Shown piece after piece: positions 19,453-28,735 of a stretch of DNA of 64,000 bases; within the stretch, counting starts at the first letter, position 1; every line of letters begins with the position of its first letter. This DNA is from Winogradskyella litoriviva. GTDB lineage: Bacteria > Bacteroidota > Bacteroidia > Flavobacteriales > Flavobacteriaceae. The notes below the pieces were generated by a model. The model worked only from the letters and a program-made list of their open reading frames with translations. It had not been told where the DNA came from and did not search any database. A program made the translations under genes and the position numbers. Location: contig NZ_JABRWQ010000001.1 in assembly GCF_013249065.1 (NCBI RefSeq), forward strand, positions 1 through 64,000, given 5' to 3'.

Positions 19453-21141
19453 ATGCAACTTTCAGAACAAGAATTGGTAAGACGCCAAAAGTTAGAAAAG
19501 CTTAGAGCTTTAGGGATTAACCCTTATCCAGCGGATTTATTTCCCGTTAATCATACTTCTAAACAGATAAAATCTGACTTCGAAGAAGGTAAACAGGTAA
19601 TCATTGCTGGTCGTTTAATGGCAATTAACATTCAAGGAAAAGCATCTTTTGCGCAATTGCAAGATAGCGAAGGTCGTATTCAAGTCTATTTTAATAGAGA
19701 CGAAATCTGCGAAGGAGAAGACAAATCATTATACAATGATGTGTTTAAAAAATTACTAGATTTAGGTGATTTTGTTGGTATAGAAGGTACACTTTTCACA
19801 ACGCAAGTTGGTGAAAAAACGGTTATGGTTAAAGATTTTAAACTCTTAAGCAAAGCTCTAAAACCATTACCAATACCAAAACAAAAAGACGGCAAAACCT
19901 ATGATGCGTTTACCGATCCAGAACAAAGATATAGACAACGATATGCTGATTTAGTGGTAAATCCGCATGTAAAAGAAGTATTTATAAAGCGTACAAAATT
20001 GTTTAATGCCATGCGTCAGTTTTTTAATGATGCTGGTTATTTTGAAGTTGAAACGCCAGTTTTACAGCCTATTCCTGGAGGTGCAGCTGCTCGCCCATTT
20101 ATTACTCACCATAACAGTTTAGACATTCCATTGTACATGAGAATTGCTAACGAGCTATACCTAAAACGATTAATCGTTGGTGGTTTTGATGGTGTTTATG
20201 AGTTTTCTAAAAACTTCAGAAATGAAGGTATGGATAGAACGCATAATCCGGAGTTTACAGCCATGGAAATCTATGTATCGTACAAAGATTACAACTGGAT
20301 GATGGATTTCTGCGAGCAACTTTTAGAACATTGTGCAATTGCCGTTAATGGAACTTCTGAAGCTACTTTTGGAGAACACAAAATAAACTTTAAAGCACCA
20401 TATAAGCGTATTACCATGCGCGATTCTATATTAGAATTCACTGGTTTTGATATTTACAATAAGTCTGAAGACGAAATAAGAGCAGCTGCAAAAGGCATGC
20501 ATATTGAAGTTGATGAGACTATGGGTAAAGGGAAATTAATTGATGAAATTTTTGGTGAAAAATGTGAAGGCAACTACATACAACCAACCTTCATTACAGA
20601 TTACCCTAAAGAAATGAGTCCTTTATGTAAAGAACATAGAGAAAACCCAGAATTAACTGAGCGTTTTGAGCTTATGGTTTGTGGTAAGGAAATTGCAAAT
20701 GCATACTCTGAGCTTAACGACCCAATTGATCAGCGCGAACGTTTTGAGCATCAATTAAAACTAGCTCAAAAAGGTGATGACGAAGCTACTGAGTTTATAG
20801 ATCACGACTTTTTACGTGCGCTAGAATACGGAATGCCTCCAACATCTGGAATGGGAATTGGTATGGATCGTCTAATTATGTTCTTAACCAATAACCAAAG
20901 TATACAAGAAGTATTATTCTTTCCACAGATGCGACCAGAAAAGAAAAAGGTAGACTTAAGCGATAATGAAAAAGCAATTCTTGAGGTTTTAAAAACTGAA
21001 AAACGAATGGATTTAGTAGCCTTAAAATCGCAATCTGGTTTAAGTAATAAAGGTTGGGACAAAGGGATTAAAGGCTTAGGCAAACACGGCTTAACTAAAG
21101 TTGAAAAAACCGATGATGGTTTGTTTGTAGAGTTAGTATAA
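19453..21141 (+). CDS. lysS: lysyl-tRNA synthetase, class II
   Basis: 562 residues. An OB-fold anticodon-binding domain (about 35-145, VIIAGRLMAINIQGKASFAQLQD) precedes the class II catalytic core. Motif 2 lies at FSKNFRNEGMDRTHNPEFTAME (about 255-276), with ELNDPIDQRERF, and motif 3 at GMPPTSGMGIGMDRLIMFLT (about 460-480). Beyond residue about 495 there is a ~65-residue C-terminal extension that E. coli LysS (about 505 residues) lacks but Bacteroidota enzymes have. It charges tRNA-Lys. Single-gene unit with its own promoter and terminator. Confidence 0.97.
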   Translation: MQLSEQELVRRQKLEKLRALGINPYPADLFPVNHTSKQIKSDFEEGKQVIIAGRLMAINIQGKASFAQLQDSEGRIQVYFNRDEICEGEDKSLYNDVFKKLLDLGDFVGIEGTLFTTQVGEKTVMVKDFKLLSKALKPLPIPKQKDGKTYDAFTDPEQRYRQRYADLVVNPHVKEVFIKRTKLFNAMRQFFNDAGYFEVETPVLQPIPGGAAARPFITHHNSLDIPLYMRIANELYLKRLIVGGFDGVYEFSKNFRNEGMDRTHNPEFTAMEIYVSYKDYNWMMDFCEQLLEHCAIAVNGTSEATFGEHKINFKAPYKRITMRDSILEFTGFDIYNKSEDEIRAAAKGMHIEVDETMGKGKLIDEIFGEKCEGNYIQPTFITDYPKEMSPLCKEHRENPELTERFELMVCGKEIANAYSELNDPIDQRERFEHQLKLAQKGDDEATEFIDHDFLRALEYGMPPTSGMGIGMDRLIMFLTNNQSIQEVLFFPQMRPEKKKVDLSDNEKAILEVLKTEKRMDLVALKSQSGLSNKGWDKGIKGLGKHGLTKVEKTDDGLFVELV

Positions 21142-21165
21142 TCTACATTATATAATATTCTTAAG

Positions 21166-21200
21166 AAAAGGAATTATCAATTGGTAGTTCCTTTTTTTTT
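21166..21200 (+). terminator. intrinsic terminator after lysS
   Basis: A stem of about 13 bp with two G·U pairs around 21168-21193, ending in a run of ten T on the plus strand (21192-21200 region). Confidence 0.7.
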
Positions 21201-21271
21201 TAGGATTCAACCTATAATCTTAGTATATTTATTACCAACACTTTACATACCCAACTTCAATAACATAAAGT

Positions 21272-22393
21272 ATGGTAAAAAACTACGTAACATTCGGCTT
21301 ATTATTCTTTTTCGCATTAATCTTAAACTCACAGAACATCACAGGTAATTGGAACGTGATTTCTTTGGAATCTAACGGAAACACCATTAGTTTACCAGCA
21401 ACTGTTACAACGCCTCCAAACATTAATTTTGATGTTTTTGATGCCAGTCCACCAGCAGGACCATACGATCCGTATTGGGGAAGGTATATTAACGGTAACG
21501 GTATTTGCAACTCATTTACGTCTTATTTCCATGAATTCACAACAGAATTTATTACGCTTATCCCTTATTTTGACTCAACGGATAATACCTGTACAACCAC
21601 AGAAGAAACTGATTTCGAAAATTTATTCTTTGCAATTTTACAGCAGCCTGGTAGTTTAACTTATACATTTTCAAATAATTTATACAACCTAAGTTTCACC
21701 AATAGTCTAGGTGAGGTTATATACTTAGGACGGGAAAACGCTACGACCAACGTTTTAAGTGGCGAATGGTTTATACATTCCATTTGGGAATATGATCTTT
21801 TATTTGAAAACACTTTTGACCCAAGTTTAAGTATTACTTTTTCTGATGAAATTATAAACGGACAAAGTAACGTTTATGGCAGTTCAACTTGTAATGGATT
21901 CAATGCTTCATATAATAATCCCATACAGACCAATTCTATAGTTATAAGAAATATAGGTTGGACACTTTTAACTTGTAACACTACGGATGAGCAATATTTT
22001 GAATCCTCATACGCGTATTTTTTCCATAGATATAACGAGGATATTTATACATTTGAAATTGTAGGCACTGGCTCTGACTCCATATTATATCTTCATAATG
22101 GCTACTTAAGTACAATTACTTATGGTAGACAAGCCTTGTCAATTGAAGAAAATTTAAAACTAACAACCAAATTAGTAACCGATTCTGCAAACAACCAATT
22201 ACATATTATTTCAGATACTATTTTAGAAAATTCTGAATATGCTATTTATGATGTTTCTGGCAGACAGATTAAATCTAATTATTTAGACACTTCCAATCGA
22301 ATAGATTTAATAAATATATCCTCAGGAATTTATGTATTAACCATTAAAAATTCTAAAAATCAGTTAGAAAGTTTCAAATTTATAAAAGGTTGA
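21272..22393 (+). CDS. secreted META-domain-like protein with T9SS sorting domain
   Basis: 373 residues: signal peptide (about 1-20, ALILNSQ), two related beta domains and a C-terminal T9SS type A domain (about 300-373; YAIYDVSGRQIKSNYLD ... ISSGIYVLTIKNSKNQ). The second domain (about 155-270) has the META/HslJ pattern LSGEWFIHSIWEYD, followed by YGSSTCNGFNASY and LLTCNTTDEQYFESSY. The first begins ITGNWNVISLES in the same way, suggesting an internal duplication. Function unknown; it should be exported to the cell surface or medium. Confidence 0.8.
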   Translation: MVKNYVTFGLLFFFALILNSQNITGNWNVISLESNGNTISLPATVTTPPNINFDVFDASPPAGPYDPYWGRYINGNGICNSFTSYFHEFTTEFITLIPYFDSTDNTCTTTEETDFENLFFAILQQPGSLTYTFSNNLYNLSFTNSLGEVIYLGRENATTNVLSGEWFIHSIWEYDLLFENTFDPSLSITFSDEIINGQSNVYGSSTCNGFNASYNNPIQTNSIVIRNIGWTLLTCNTTDEQYFESSYAYFFHRYNEDIYTFEIVGTGSDSILYLHNGYLSTITYGRQALSIEENLKLTTKLVTDSANNQLHIISDTILENSEYAIYDVSGRQIKSNYLDTSNRIDLINISSGIYVLTIKNSKNQLESFKFIKG

Positions 22394-22469
22394 GTTTCTT
22401 TTCAAAACGCTTAAAATTTATAGAATTATATCTTTTTTGTACATTAGCCACAAACCTGAACCTCAACCT

Positions 22470-23465
22470 ATGCCTATTCAATTCAAAAATTTATTTAGTC
22501 TTCTAGTTGTTTTAGTATTTTTATTTTCATGTGAGGAAGACGACGCTATAACACCTGTTGTAACACCAGATGTGGTTGCTGAGTTTAAAACCAACTTATC
22601 TGAACTTAATCTTTTTGAAGGTAACCTAAATGAATTAGTCATATCCGAAAAAGCCTTTGAGTATAATATTAACACAACACTTTTTTCAGATTACGCACAC
22701 AAACAACGGATTATTGCATTACCAGAAGGTACAAGTCTTCAATATAATGGAGACGGCTTACCAATCTTTCCGGATAATACAGTCATCGCAAAGACCTTTT
22801 ATTACAATGTAGATGAACGCGATTTAACTTTAGGAAAAACCATCATTGAAACACGTATTCTTATAAAAATAAATAACAATTGGGAAACAGGAAATTATGT
22901 ATGGAACGAAACGCAAACTGATGCTATTTTAGATTCTGAAGGCAGTACAGTGCCAATTACTTGGATTGATACAGACGGAAACGCCAACCCAACATCTTAT
23001 AAAATTCCATCTAGTACAGACTGTTATACTTGCCACAGTAATAGCGATAGAATTTTACCAATAGGTCCAAAGTTAAGGTCTATGAATTTTAATGTAAACG
23101 GCGTAAATCAATTAGAACAATTTATAAATAACCAACAATTAACAGGTGTAATGAGTAGTAGTTCTGTTAGAAGTTTACCAAATTGGGAAGACCCCTCTCT
23201 TAGTTTAGAAACCAGAGCTAGAGCATACATAGATATTAATTGTGCCCATTGCCATATACCAGGTGGCACATGTGCAGATGAGTCTACACTAAATTTAGCT
23301 TTTGAAACCACATTAGAAGATAGTAAAATCTTAGAGCAGGTTGCGCTTATTGATTATAGAATTTCATTTTTCTTAGAAGGCATAAGCATGCCATACATCG
23401 GAACCTCTATGCGACATACAGAAGGTTTAGATTTAGTTCAAAGTTACTTAAACACCCTTAATTAA
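22470..23465 (+). CDS. diheme c-type cytochrome lipoprotein (SO2930-like family)
   Basis: About 331 residues from the ATG at 22470. An upstream in-frame ATG at 22437 would add 11 residues that do not look like a signal peptide, so I prefer 22470. Signal peptide and lipobox FLFSC are followed by acidic EEDD. Two CxxCH heme c motifs are visible: CYTCHSN (about residue 185) and CAHCHIPGG (about 270). The ARAYIDINCAHCH context matches the SO2930-type diheme family. Probably a surface or periplasmic electron carrier. The beta-helix partner that often accompanies this family is not adjacent here. Confidence 0.85.
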   Translation: MPIQFKNLFSLLVVLVFLFSCEEDDAITPVVTPDVVAEFKTNLSELNLFEGNLNELVISEKAFEYNINTTLFSDYAHKQRIIALPEGTSLQYNGDGLPIFPDNTVIAKTFYYNVDERDLTLGKTIIETRILIKINNNWETGNYVWNETQTDAILDSEGSTVPITWIDTDGNANPTSYKIPSSTDCYTCHSNSDRILPIGPKLRSMNFNVNGVNQLEQFINNQQLTGVMSSSSVRSLPNWEDPSLSLETRARAYIDINCAHCHIPGGTCADESTLNLAFETTLEDSKILEQVALIDYRISFFLEGISMPYIGTSMRHTEGLDLVQSYLNTLN

Positions 23466-23488
23466 TAGGCGTTAAATAAATACTAAAA

Positions 23489-23552
23489 TCGGTTTTAAAT
23501 TTAACAGATTCTTAATAGAATCCGTATTTTCATCCAAATTAATTAAAACCGA
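23489..23552 (+). promoter_or_regulatory. nested inverted repeats in front of the DUF5117 protease gene
   Basis: A perfect 10-bp inverted repeat, TCGGTTTTAA (23489-23498) with TTAAAACCGA (23543-23552), encloses a small hairpin GATTC-TTAATA-GAATC (23507-23522). The outer arm ends 5 bases before the TTG start of the next gene. No T-run follows, so it does not look like a terminator. A leader structure or operator is possible. Confidence 0.35.
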
Positions 23553-23557
23553 CTAAT

Positions 23558-26044
23558 TTGAAACATTTATCTATCAAACTACTCTTTGTAGTTTCTGCTT
23601 TTTTGGCATTTTCTTGCTCTACTGCAAAAAAAGCCGGAAAATCTAAAAAAGATGCCACAGCAATGGCAAAACCACCAGCAAAAAAACCTGGTAAAAACGA
23701 CCCAAAACCTTATAACAAAGTCATTACTAAAGATGCAAAAAGTGATGCAGGTTTATTTACAGTTCATACTGTAGACGATAAATTTTATTACGAAATTCCA
23801 GATTCTCTGTTTAACCGTGAAATGTTGATGGTAACTCGTATTTCTAAAACTGCTGCTGGACTTGGATTTGGTGGAGGTAAACAAAATGAACAAGTTTTAC
23901 GCTGGGAGAAAAAAGGCAAAAAGATTGTATTAAGAGTAGTATCTTACAATGTTGTAGCTGCAGATTCGCTTCCGGTTAAAGAAGCTGTTATGAATTCTAA
24001 CTTCGAGCCTGTTCTATTTACTTTTCCTATTGCTGCATTTAGCAAAGATTCGTCAAATGTGGTAATTGACGCTACACCTCTATTTGAAAAGGATGTAAAG
24101 TCTTTAGGCTTACCACAATTTAGAAGAACACCATACAAAGTATCGCGTTTAGAAAGTGATAAATCATTTATTGAAACTATAAAAAGTTACCCTAGAAATA
24201 TTGAAGCAAGACACGTAAAAACTTATGCTTCAGGAAGACCACCGTCAAATTCTAGTACAGGATCAATTTCTATTGAAATTAATAACTCAATGATTTTGTT
24301 ACCAGACAACCCAATGAAACGTCGTTATTTTGATGAACGCGTTGGATGGTTTACCAGCAACCAAACAGATTACGGTTTAGAAGACCAAAAGAGTAAATCT
24401 GTAGTGTTTTTAGATCGTTGGAGATTAGAAGTTAAAGACGAGGATATTGAAAAATTTAAGCGTGGTGAACTAGTAGTTCCAAAAAAACAAATTGTTTATT
24501 ACATTGATAGAGCTACACCAGAAAAATGGAGAAAATACTTAAAACAAGGTATTGAAGATTGGCAAGTTGCATTTGAAGCAGCAGGATTTAAAGATGCTAT
24601 TATAGCTATGGATCCACCAACTGTAGAAGAAGACCCAGAATGGAGCCCAGAAGATGTTCGTTATTCTGTAGTACGTTATTTAGCGTCACCTATTCCTAAT
24701 GCAAATGGACCACACGTAAGTGACCCAAGAACAGGAGAAATTTTAGAAAGTGACATCAATTGGTACCACAATGTAATGTCTTTATTACGCGGCTGGTTCT
24801 TTGTACAAACAGCAGCTATAAATCCAGATGCGCAGAGTCCTCAATTTAAGGATGAAGTTATGGGACGTTTAATTCGTTTTGTATCTGCTCACGAGGTTGG
24901 ACACACCTTAGGTTTACCTCATAATATGGGAAGTAGTGTTGCCTACCCAGTTGAGAAATTAAGAGATGCGGAGTTTACTCAAAAAAATGGTACAGCACCA
25001 TCTATTATGGATTATGCACGCTTTAATTATGTTGCACAACCAGGTGATGAAGGTGTTGCATTAATGCCAGACATTGGTACTTATGATAAGTATGCAATTG
25101 CTTGGGGTTACAGACCTATTTTAGACAAAACTGCTGAAGAAGAAAAACCAATTCTTAACCAGTGGATTATGGACCATGCAGGAGACCCAATGTACCGATT
25201 TGGTCACCAACAAGTTGGTGATATCCACGATCCAAGTTCTCAAACTGAAGATTTAGGTGACGATGCTATGTTAGCAAGTGAATACGGAATTAAAAACTTA
25301 AAACGTATTGTACCAAACTTAATAGAATGGACTACAGAAGCTGGCGAAGATTATGATGATTTAGAAGAAATGTATGGTCACGTAGTATCACAGTTTAACC
25401 GTTACATGGGACATGTTGCTAATAATATTGGTGGTGTTTATGAGATGTATAAAACTGCAGACCAAGAAGGTGCCGTTTATACCGCAGTACCAAAAGAACA
25501 CCAGAAGAGAGCAATGGCCTTTTTACAAGAAAATATATTTGATACACCAACATGGTTATTAGATAAAACTATTTTTGACCGTATAGAATATTCTGGCTCT
25601 GTTGAGCGTATTAGAGCTTTACAAGCAAGAACATTGAATACTGTTTTAAGCTTAGGAAAAATGCAGCGATTAACAGAAGCTTATACTTATGACAATAAAG
25701 CTTATGCTTTAACAGATATGATGAAGGATCTTAGAACTGGTATTTGGAGCGAGTTAAGAACTGGTAAAAAAATAGATACATACCGTCGTAATTTGCAACG
25801 TGCTCACATTGACAGATTAGAGTTCTTAATGAACGCAGAGAATCAAAGAAAAGCACCAAATTTTGGAGGCTACCAAAAATCTACTGCTGTTAACACAAGT
25901 CAATCTGATATTAAAGCGGTTGTAAGAGCAGAATTAAAAACATTGCGCAGCCAATTACGTAATGCACGTGGAGGTGATTCTATGAGCAGAATACATATTG
26001 CTGATGCCATTGAAAGAATTAATCTTATTTTAGACCCTAAATAA
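23558..26044 (+). CDS. zinc metalloprotease-like lipoprotein (DUF5117/DUF5118 family)
   Basis: 828 residues. The start is a TTG at 23558; it is needed to include the lipoprotein signal (lipobox AFLAFSC). After a Lys/Ala/Pro-rich linker comes the DUF5118/DUF5117 region (PDSLFNREMLMVTRISKTAAGLG). A metzincin-type zinc site HEVGHTLGLPHNMGSS (about residues 446-461, HExxHxxGxxH) follows, with a downstream SIMDYARFNYVAQPGD. The protein should be anchored in the envelope. Substrate unknown. A strong terminator lies 22 bases after the stop. Confidence 0.88.
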   Translation: MKHLSIKLLFVVSAFLAFSCSTAKKAGKSKKDATAMAKPPAKKPGKNDPKPYNKVITKDAKSDAGLFTVHTVDDKFYYEIPDSLFNREMLMVTRISKTAAGLGFGGGKQNEQVLRWEKKGKKIVLRVVSYNVVAADSLPVKEAVMNSNFEPVLFTFPIAAFSKDSSNVVIDATPLFEKDVKSLGLPQFRRTPYKVSRLESDKSFIETIKSYPRNIEARHVKTYASGRPPSNSSTGSISIEINNSMILLPDNPMKRRYFDERVGWFTSNQTDYGLEDQKSKSVVFLDRWRLEVKDEDIEKFKRGELVVPKKQIVYYIDRATPEKWRKYLKQGIEDWQVAFEAAGFKDAIIAMDPPTVEEDPEWSPEDVRYSVVRYLASPIPNANGPHVSDPRTGEILESDINWYHNVMSLLRGWFFVQTAAINPDAQSPQFKDEVMGRLIRFVSAHEVGHTLGLPHNMGSSVAYPVEKLRDAEFTQKNGTAPSIMDYARFNYVAQPGDEGVALMPDIGTYDKYAIAWGYRPILDKTAEEEKPILNQWIMDHAGDPMYRFGHQQVGDIHDPSSQTEDLGDDAMLASEYGIKNLKRIVPNLIEWTTEAGEDYDDLEEMYGHVVSQFNRYMGHVANNIGGVYEMYKTADQEGAVYTAVPKEHQKRAMAFLQENIFDTPTWLLDKTIFDRIEYSGSVERIRALQARTLNTVLSLGKMQRLTEAYTYDNKAYALTDMMKDLRTGIWSELRTGKKIDTYRRNLQRAHIDRLEFLMNAENQRKAPNFGGYQKSTAVNTSQSDIKAVVRAELKTLRSQLRNARGGDSMSRIHIADAIERINLILDPK

Positions 26045-26066
26045 TTTTAGTTCCATATTGAAATAC

Positions 26067-26098
26067 AAAAAGGCTTCAAGTTATCTTGAAGCCTTTTT
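26067..26098. terminator. bidirectional terminator between convergent genes
   Basis: A perfect 14-bp stem (26067-26080 with 26085-26098) and 4-base loop, with A-run and T-run ends, between the convergent DUF5117 protease and GDYXXLXY genes. It can serve both. Confidence 0.85.
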
Positions 26099-26118
26099 TA
26101 TTATTAAAACATTGCCTA

Positions 26119-26691
26119 TTAATTTTCAGTTTCCTGTTCAATATAATAATGAATAGATTTATCATTGATATAAACATCTTTTAAGACTGCATCACCATTT
26201 TTAATCGCAACCAAAGCATATGTAACACTTAAAGAATCATTTCTTCTGTTGTATTTTCTATAGACATCTTCTGCTGGTTTTGCTTTAGTTTCTTCCATAT
26301 AATATCGGTCAAAAGGCAAATTGAAATGCACCACTTTAGAGTAACTATCAAAATAATCTACTTCTACCTCAATATAATCCTCCTTAAGGTTTTCTTCGGA
26401 CTTAGTTATACGTTTCACTTTCGCGTAGCCCAAGCTATCATTCTCTATAGCAATGAACACCTTATCTTTTCGTTGCCAAGTTGAATCTTCGGTTTGTAAT
26501 GAGCGTAATTCATAATTCAGTGTTACATATTTCCCTCTAAAGGGATCATTAGGATCAATAGGCTGCGTTTTAAACTTATAGACGGTTCCTGTTTTAAGAA
26601 CATCTTCTTTATCATAAATCATTTTTGCAGGCACTAATAATTGTATCAGTACTACTGCCATAAATATTAAAAATACATATATAGTTTTCAT
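26119..26691 (-). CDS. GDYXXLXY-family membrane-anchored protein
   Basis: 190 residues. An N-terminal hydrophobic helix (about 3-21) anchors a periplasmic domain with the diagnostic sequence PIDPNDPFRGKYVTLNYEL (about 45-63), a variant of the GDYxxLxY motif, plus VDYFDSYSKVVHFNLPFDRYYMEE. The family is commonly encoded next to DUF2157 membrane proteins, as here: its start is 10 bases from the DUF2157 stop, so they form a two-gene operon. Function unknown. Confidence 0.85.
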   Translation of the reverse strand: MKTIYVFLIFMAVVLIQLLVPAKMIYDKEDVLKTGTVYKFKTQPIDPNDPFRGKYVTLNYELRSLQTEDSTWQRKDKVFIAIENDSLGYAKVKRITKSEENLKEDYIEVEVDYFDSYSKVVHFNLPFDRYYMEETKAKPAEDVYRKYNRRNDSLSVTYALVAIKNGDAVLKDVYINDKSIHYYIEQETEN

Positions 26692-26701
26692 GTGTTAGAT
26701 T

Positions 26702-27997
26702 TTAATTAATGTTTAGATGTTTTTTAGATTTTTGCTTTTTCAACATCATATAATTGGTTATAAAAAACCCAAGTCCTACTGCTACAAACAGTGCTCCTCT
26801 TAAAACAAAACTCATTTCTGTATCAAAAAAACGACACACAATAGCTGTTGCAATAATTAACAATCCATAATTTAGAATACTAAACCTTGATGCCTCTGCG
26901 CCTAATTTAACAGCGAATACTCCAAAAATTAGAATAATTAAATTAGTAGCAATTGTGCCTAATTTTGCATTTTTGCTTCCAACCGCAAATACAATTAAGA
27001 ATAAAATAAATACAAACTGAAACACATTGAATTTAGGCGGATTCTTTTGCAAACGAGAATAAATTAATAAAGCTATAGCGGCTAAAAACAAACTTGCAGA
27101 AACCATCATTTCTTGAGAATTAAGATTTATTAGTTCTCTTTCAATCTCTTTCCAAATCATATTAAAACTTAATATCATTAGAATAACTATAGAACCCAAA
27201 GAACCAATTACTACAAAACTATTCCGTCTTAGTTTATGATTACTAAATACATTGAGTTGTCCTAAATTATAATACAATCCAAATAACATGGCATACATCA
27301 CAAATCCTAATGACCAATCATTTTCTATAAATGCGCCTAATACAATAATTAAGCTTATTGCATACAACCAATTTAAAATTGCAGTTGCATTTGCTTTTAC
27401 AGAATCCCTTAAAGCCTTAACATAAAAAGGAATTGTTGCTAATAGTAATAAGACATATAACCAAGGTGCATCACTGCCGTTTCCATAACTATAACCTAAT
27501 TCACAAGCATAATAAGTTGAAAAAACTACAACTAACATAGCTACAGCTTTAGAGTTAAGCACATAAATTAAAGGAAGGCCTAATACAGTCCAGGTTAATA
27601 AATAACTACTTAAGTCACCAGGAATATTATAGACCTGACTCACCAAAGCAATTGAGGCTCCTATTGCAAAAAATAGAAATGTACCAGAAGACTCTTTCCA
27701 AGCCTGACTTTTCTTTTTAAGAATTGAATAACCCGAAACAATTTGCCCTAATACCAATGGAAAAAATGCAAACATCGTTTTTATGGATCTAGAAAAGTCG
27801 TCCCAATTATGAGCTAAGATTAATATAATACCTAAACCTACTAATGAAGAACCTAAAATGCCGAAAATAGTAAATAAAGGATTAGAATGGCTATTAGATT
27901 TAGATTCGTAATAATCAGAAATTTTTAATGCAACATCATGAGAAATTACATTATGATCTATAAGTTCTGTTAAGTCGTTTTTTAGTTTCGATTTCAT
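26702..27997 (-). CDS. DUF2157-domain multispanning membrane protein
   Basis: 431 residues: a short soluble N-terminal DUF2157 helix bundle (about 1-40, TELIDHNVISHDVALKISDYYESK) followed by about 12 hydrophobic segments to residue 420 and a basic tail (KKQKSKKHLN). It is the first gene of a two-gene operon with the GDYXXLXY protein. It is separated from the upstream YiaA-like gene by a terminator-like hairpin at 28029-28064. Function unknown. Confidence 0.85.
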   Translation of the reverse strand: MKSKLKNDLTELIDHNVISHDVALKISDYYESKSNSHSNPLFTIFGILGSSLVGLGIILILAHNWDDFSRSIKTMFAFFPLVLGQIVSGYSILKKKSQAWKESSGTFLFFAIGASIALVSQVYNIPGDLSSYLLTWTVLGLPLIYVLNSKAVAMLVVVFSTYYACELGYSYGNGSDAPWLYVLLLLATIPFYVKALRDSVKANATAILNWLYAISLIIVLGAFIENDWSLGFVMYAMLFGLYYNLGQLNVFSNHKLRRNSFVVIGSLGSIVILMILSFNMIWKEIERELINLNSQEMMVSASLFLAAIALLIYSRLQKNPPKFNVFQFVFILFLIVFAVGSKNAKLGTIATNLIILIFGVFAVKLGAEASRFSILNYGLLIIATAIVCRFFDTEMSFVLRGALFVAVGLGFFITNYMMLKKQKSKKHLNIN

Positions 27998-28028
27998 AAG
28001 CTTTATATTTTATAAACTAGTTAATTTA

Positions 28029-28064
28029 AAACCTCACAACAATTTACAAATAGTTGTGAGGTTT
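28029..28064 (-). terminator. hairpin after the YiaA-like gene
   Basis: A perfect 12-bp stem (28029-28040 with 28053-28064) with a 12-base loop and moderately T-rich sequence after it on the minus strand. Terminator for the YiaA-like gene. Confidence 0.6.
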
Positions 28065-28092
28065 GAGGTTATTAACTAACCCATCATCAAAA

Positions 28093-28584
28093 CTAATCTT
28101 CGTCTGTTTTTGTTTCTAATTCGTTATTAATGTAAGCTACATCTCGCGTGTTTTTTTGTACAGCAATAGCTGCAAATAAACTTAAGATAAATGACATGGC
28201 GTAGAACCCTTTTTCACTTAACTCTAAGGTAGCATTCCAAAGTCCAATTGCTAATAAAACAATAGCCGCGATTGACGTAAACCAACTAATACCAAAATAC
28301 ATTTCGGTGACTTGTATACCTTCTAATTTATCTCTAACCGCTTTTTGGACTGAGATAACAGAAAATAAACCAAATAATAAGATGGTAAAATAATAGCCTT
28401 TTTCGTTGAGCTGTATTGTTGCGTTCCAAAGTCCAACACAATAAGCAACCATACCTATTAGTAAGGCAGACCATGATGCTCCAATAAAAGCAGGTGTAGG
28501 TTTATGATTATACATTTTCTTTTCTTTCTTTTTAGATTTTACGTTTTCTTCGTCTTTTAACGAAACTGTTGTTTGATAATTCAT
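28093..28584 (-). CDS. YiaA/YiaB-family two-helix-repeat membrane protein
   Basis: 163 residues. After a charged, Lys-rich N-terminus (about 1-28) there are two copies of the YiaAB domain (PF05360). Copy 1 is about 34-88 (SWSALLIGMVAYCVGLWNA then LNEKGYYF); copy 2 is about 98-150 (SWFTSIAAIVLLAIGLWNA then LSEKGFYA). Each has two transmembrane segments and the GLWNA..L.EKG(Y/F)Y signature. Function unknown. Likely a single-gene unit. Confidence 0.88.
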   Translation of the reverse strand: MNYQTTVSLKDEENVKSKKKEKKMYNHKPTPAFIGASWSALLIGMVAYCVGLWNATIQLNEKGYYFTILLFGLFSVISVQKAVRDKLEGIQVTEMYFGISWFTSIAAIVLLAIGLWNATLELSEKGFYAMSFILSLFAAIAVQKNTRDVAYINNELETKTDED

Positions 28585-28735
28585 AATGTTTTGTTTTAAT
28601 GATTATGATGCAAATTTCAGATAAAGAACAAGGTTCTGAAAACCACAATTTCATAAAAACTGACGATATAATTTTAAAATAATATTCAAATTACTTTATA
28701 TTTAAGGCTATATTATAATAATTACTGACGAACAA

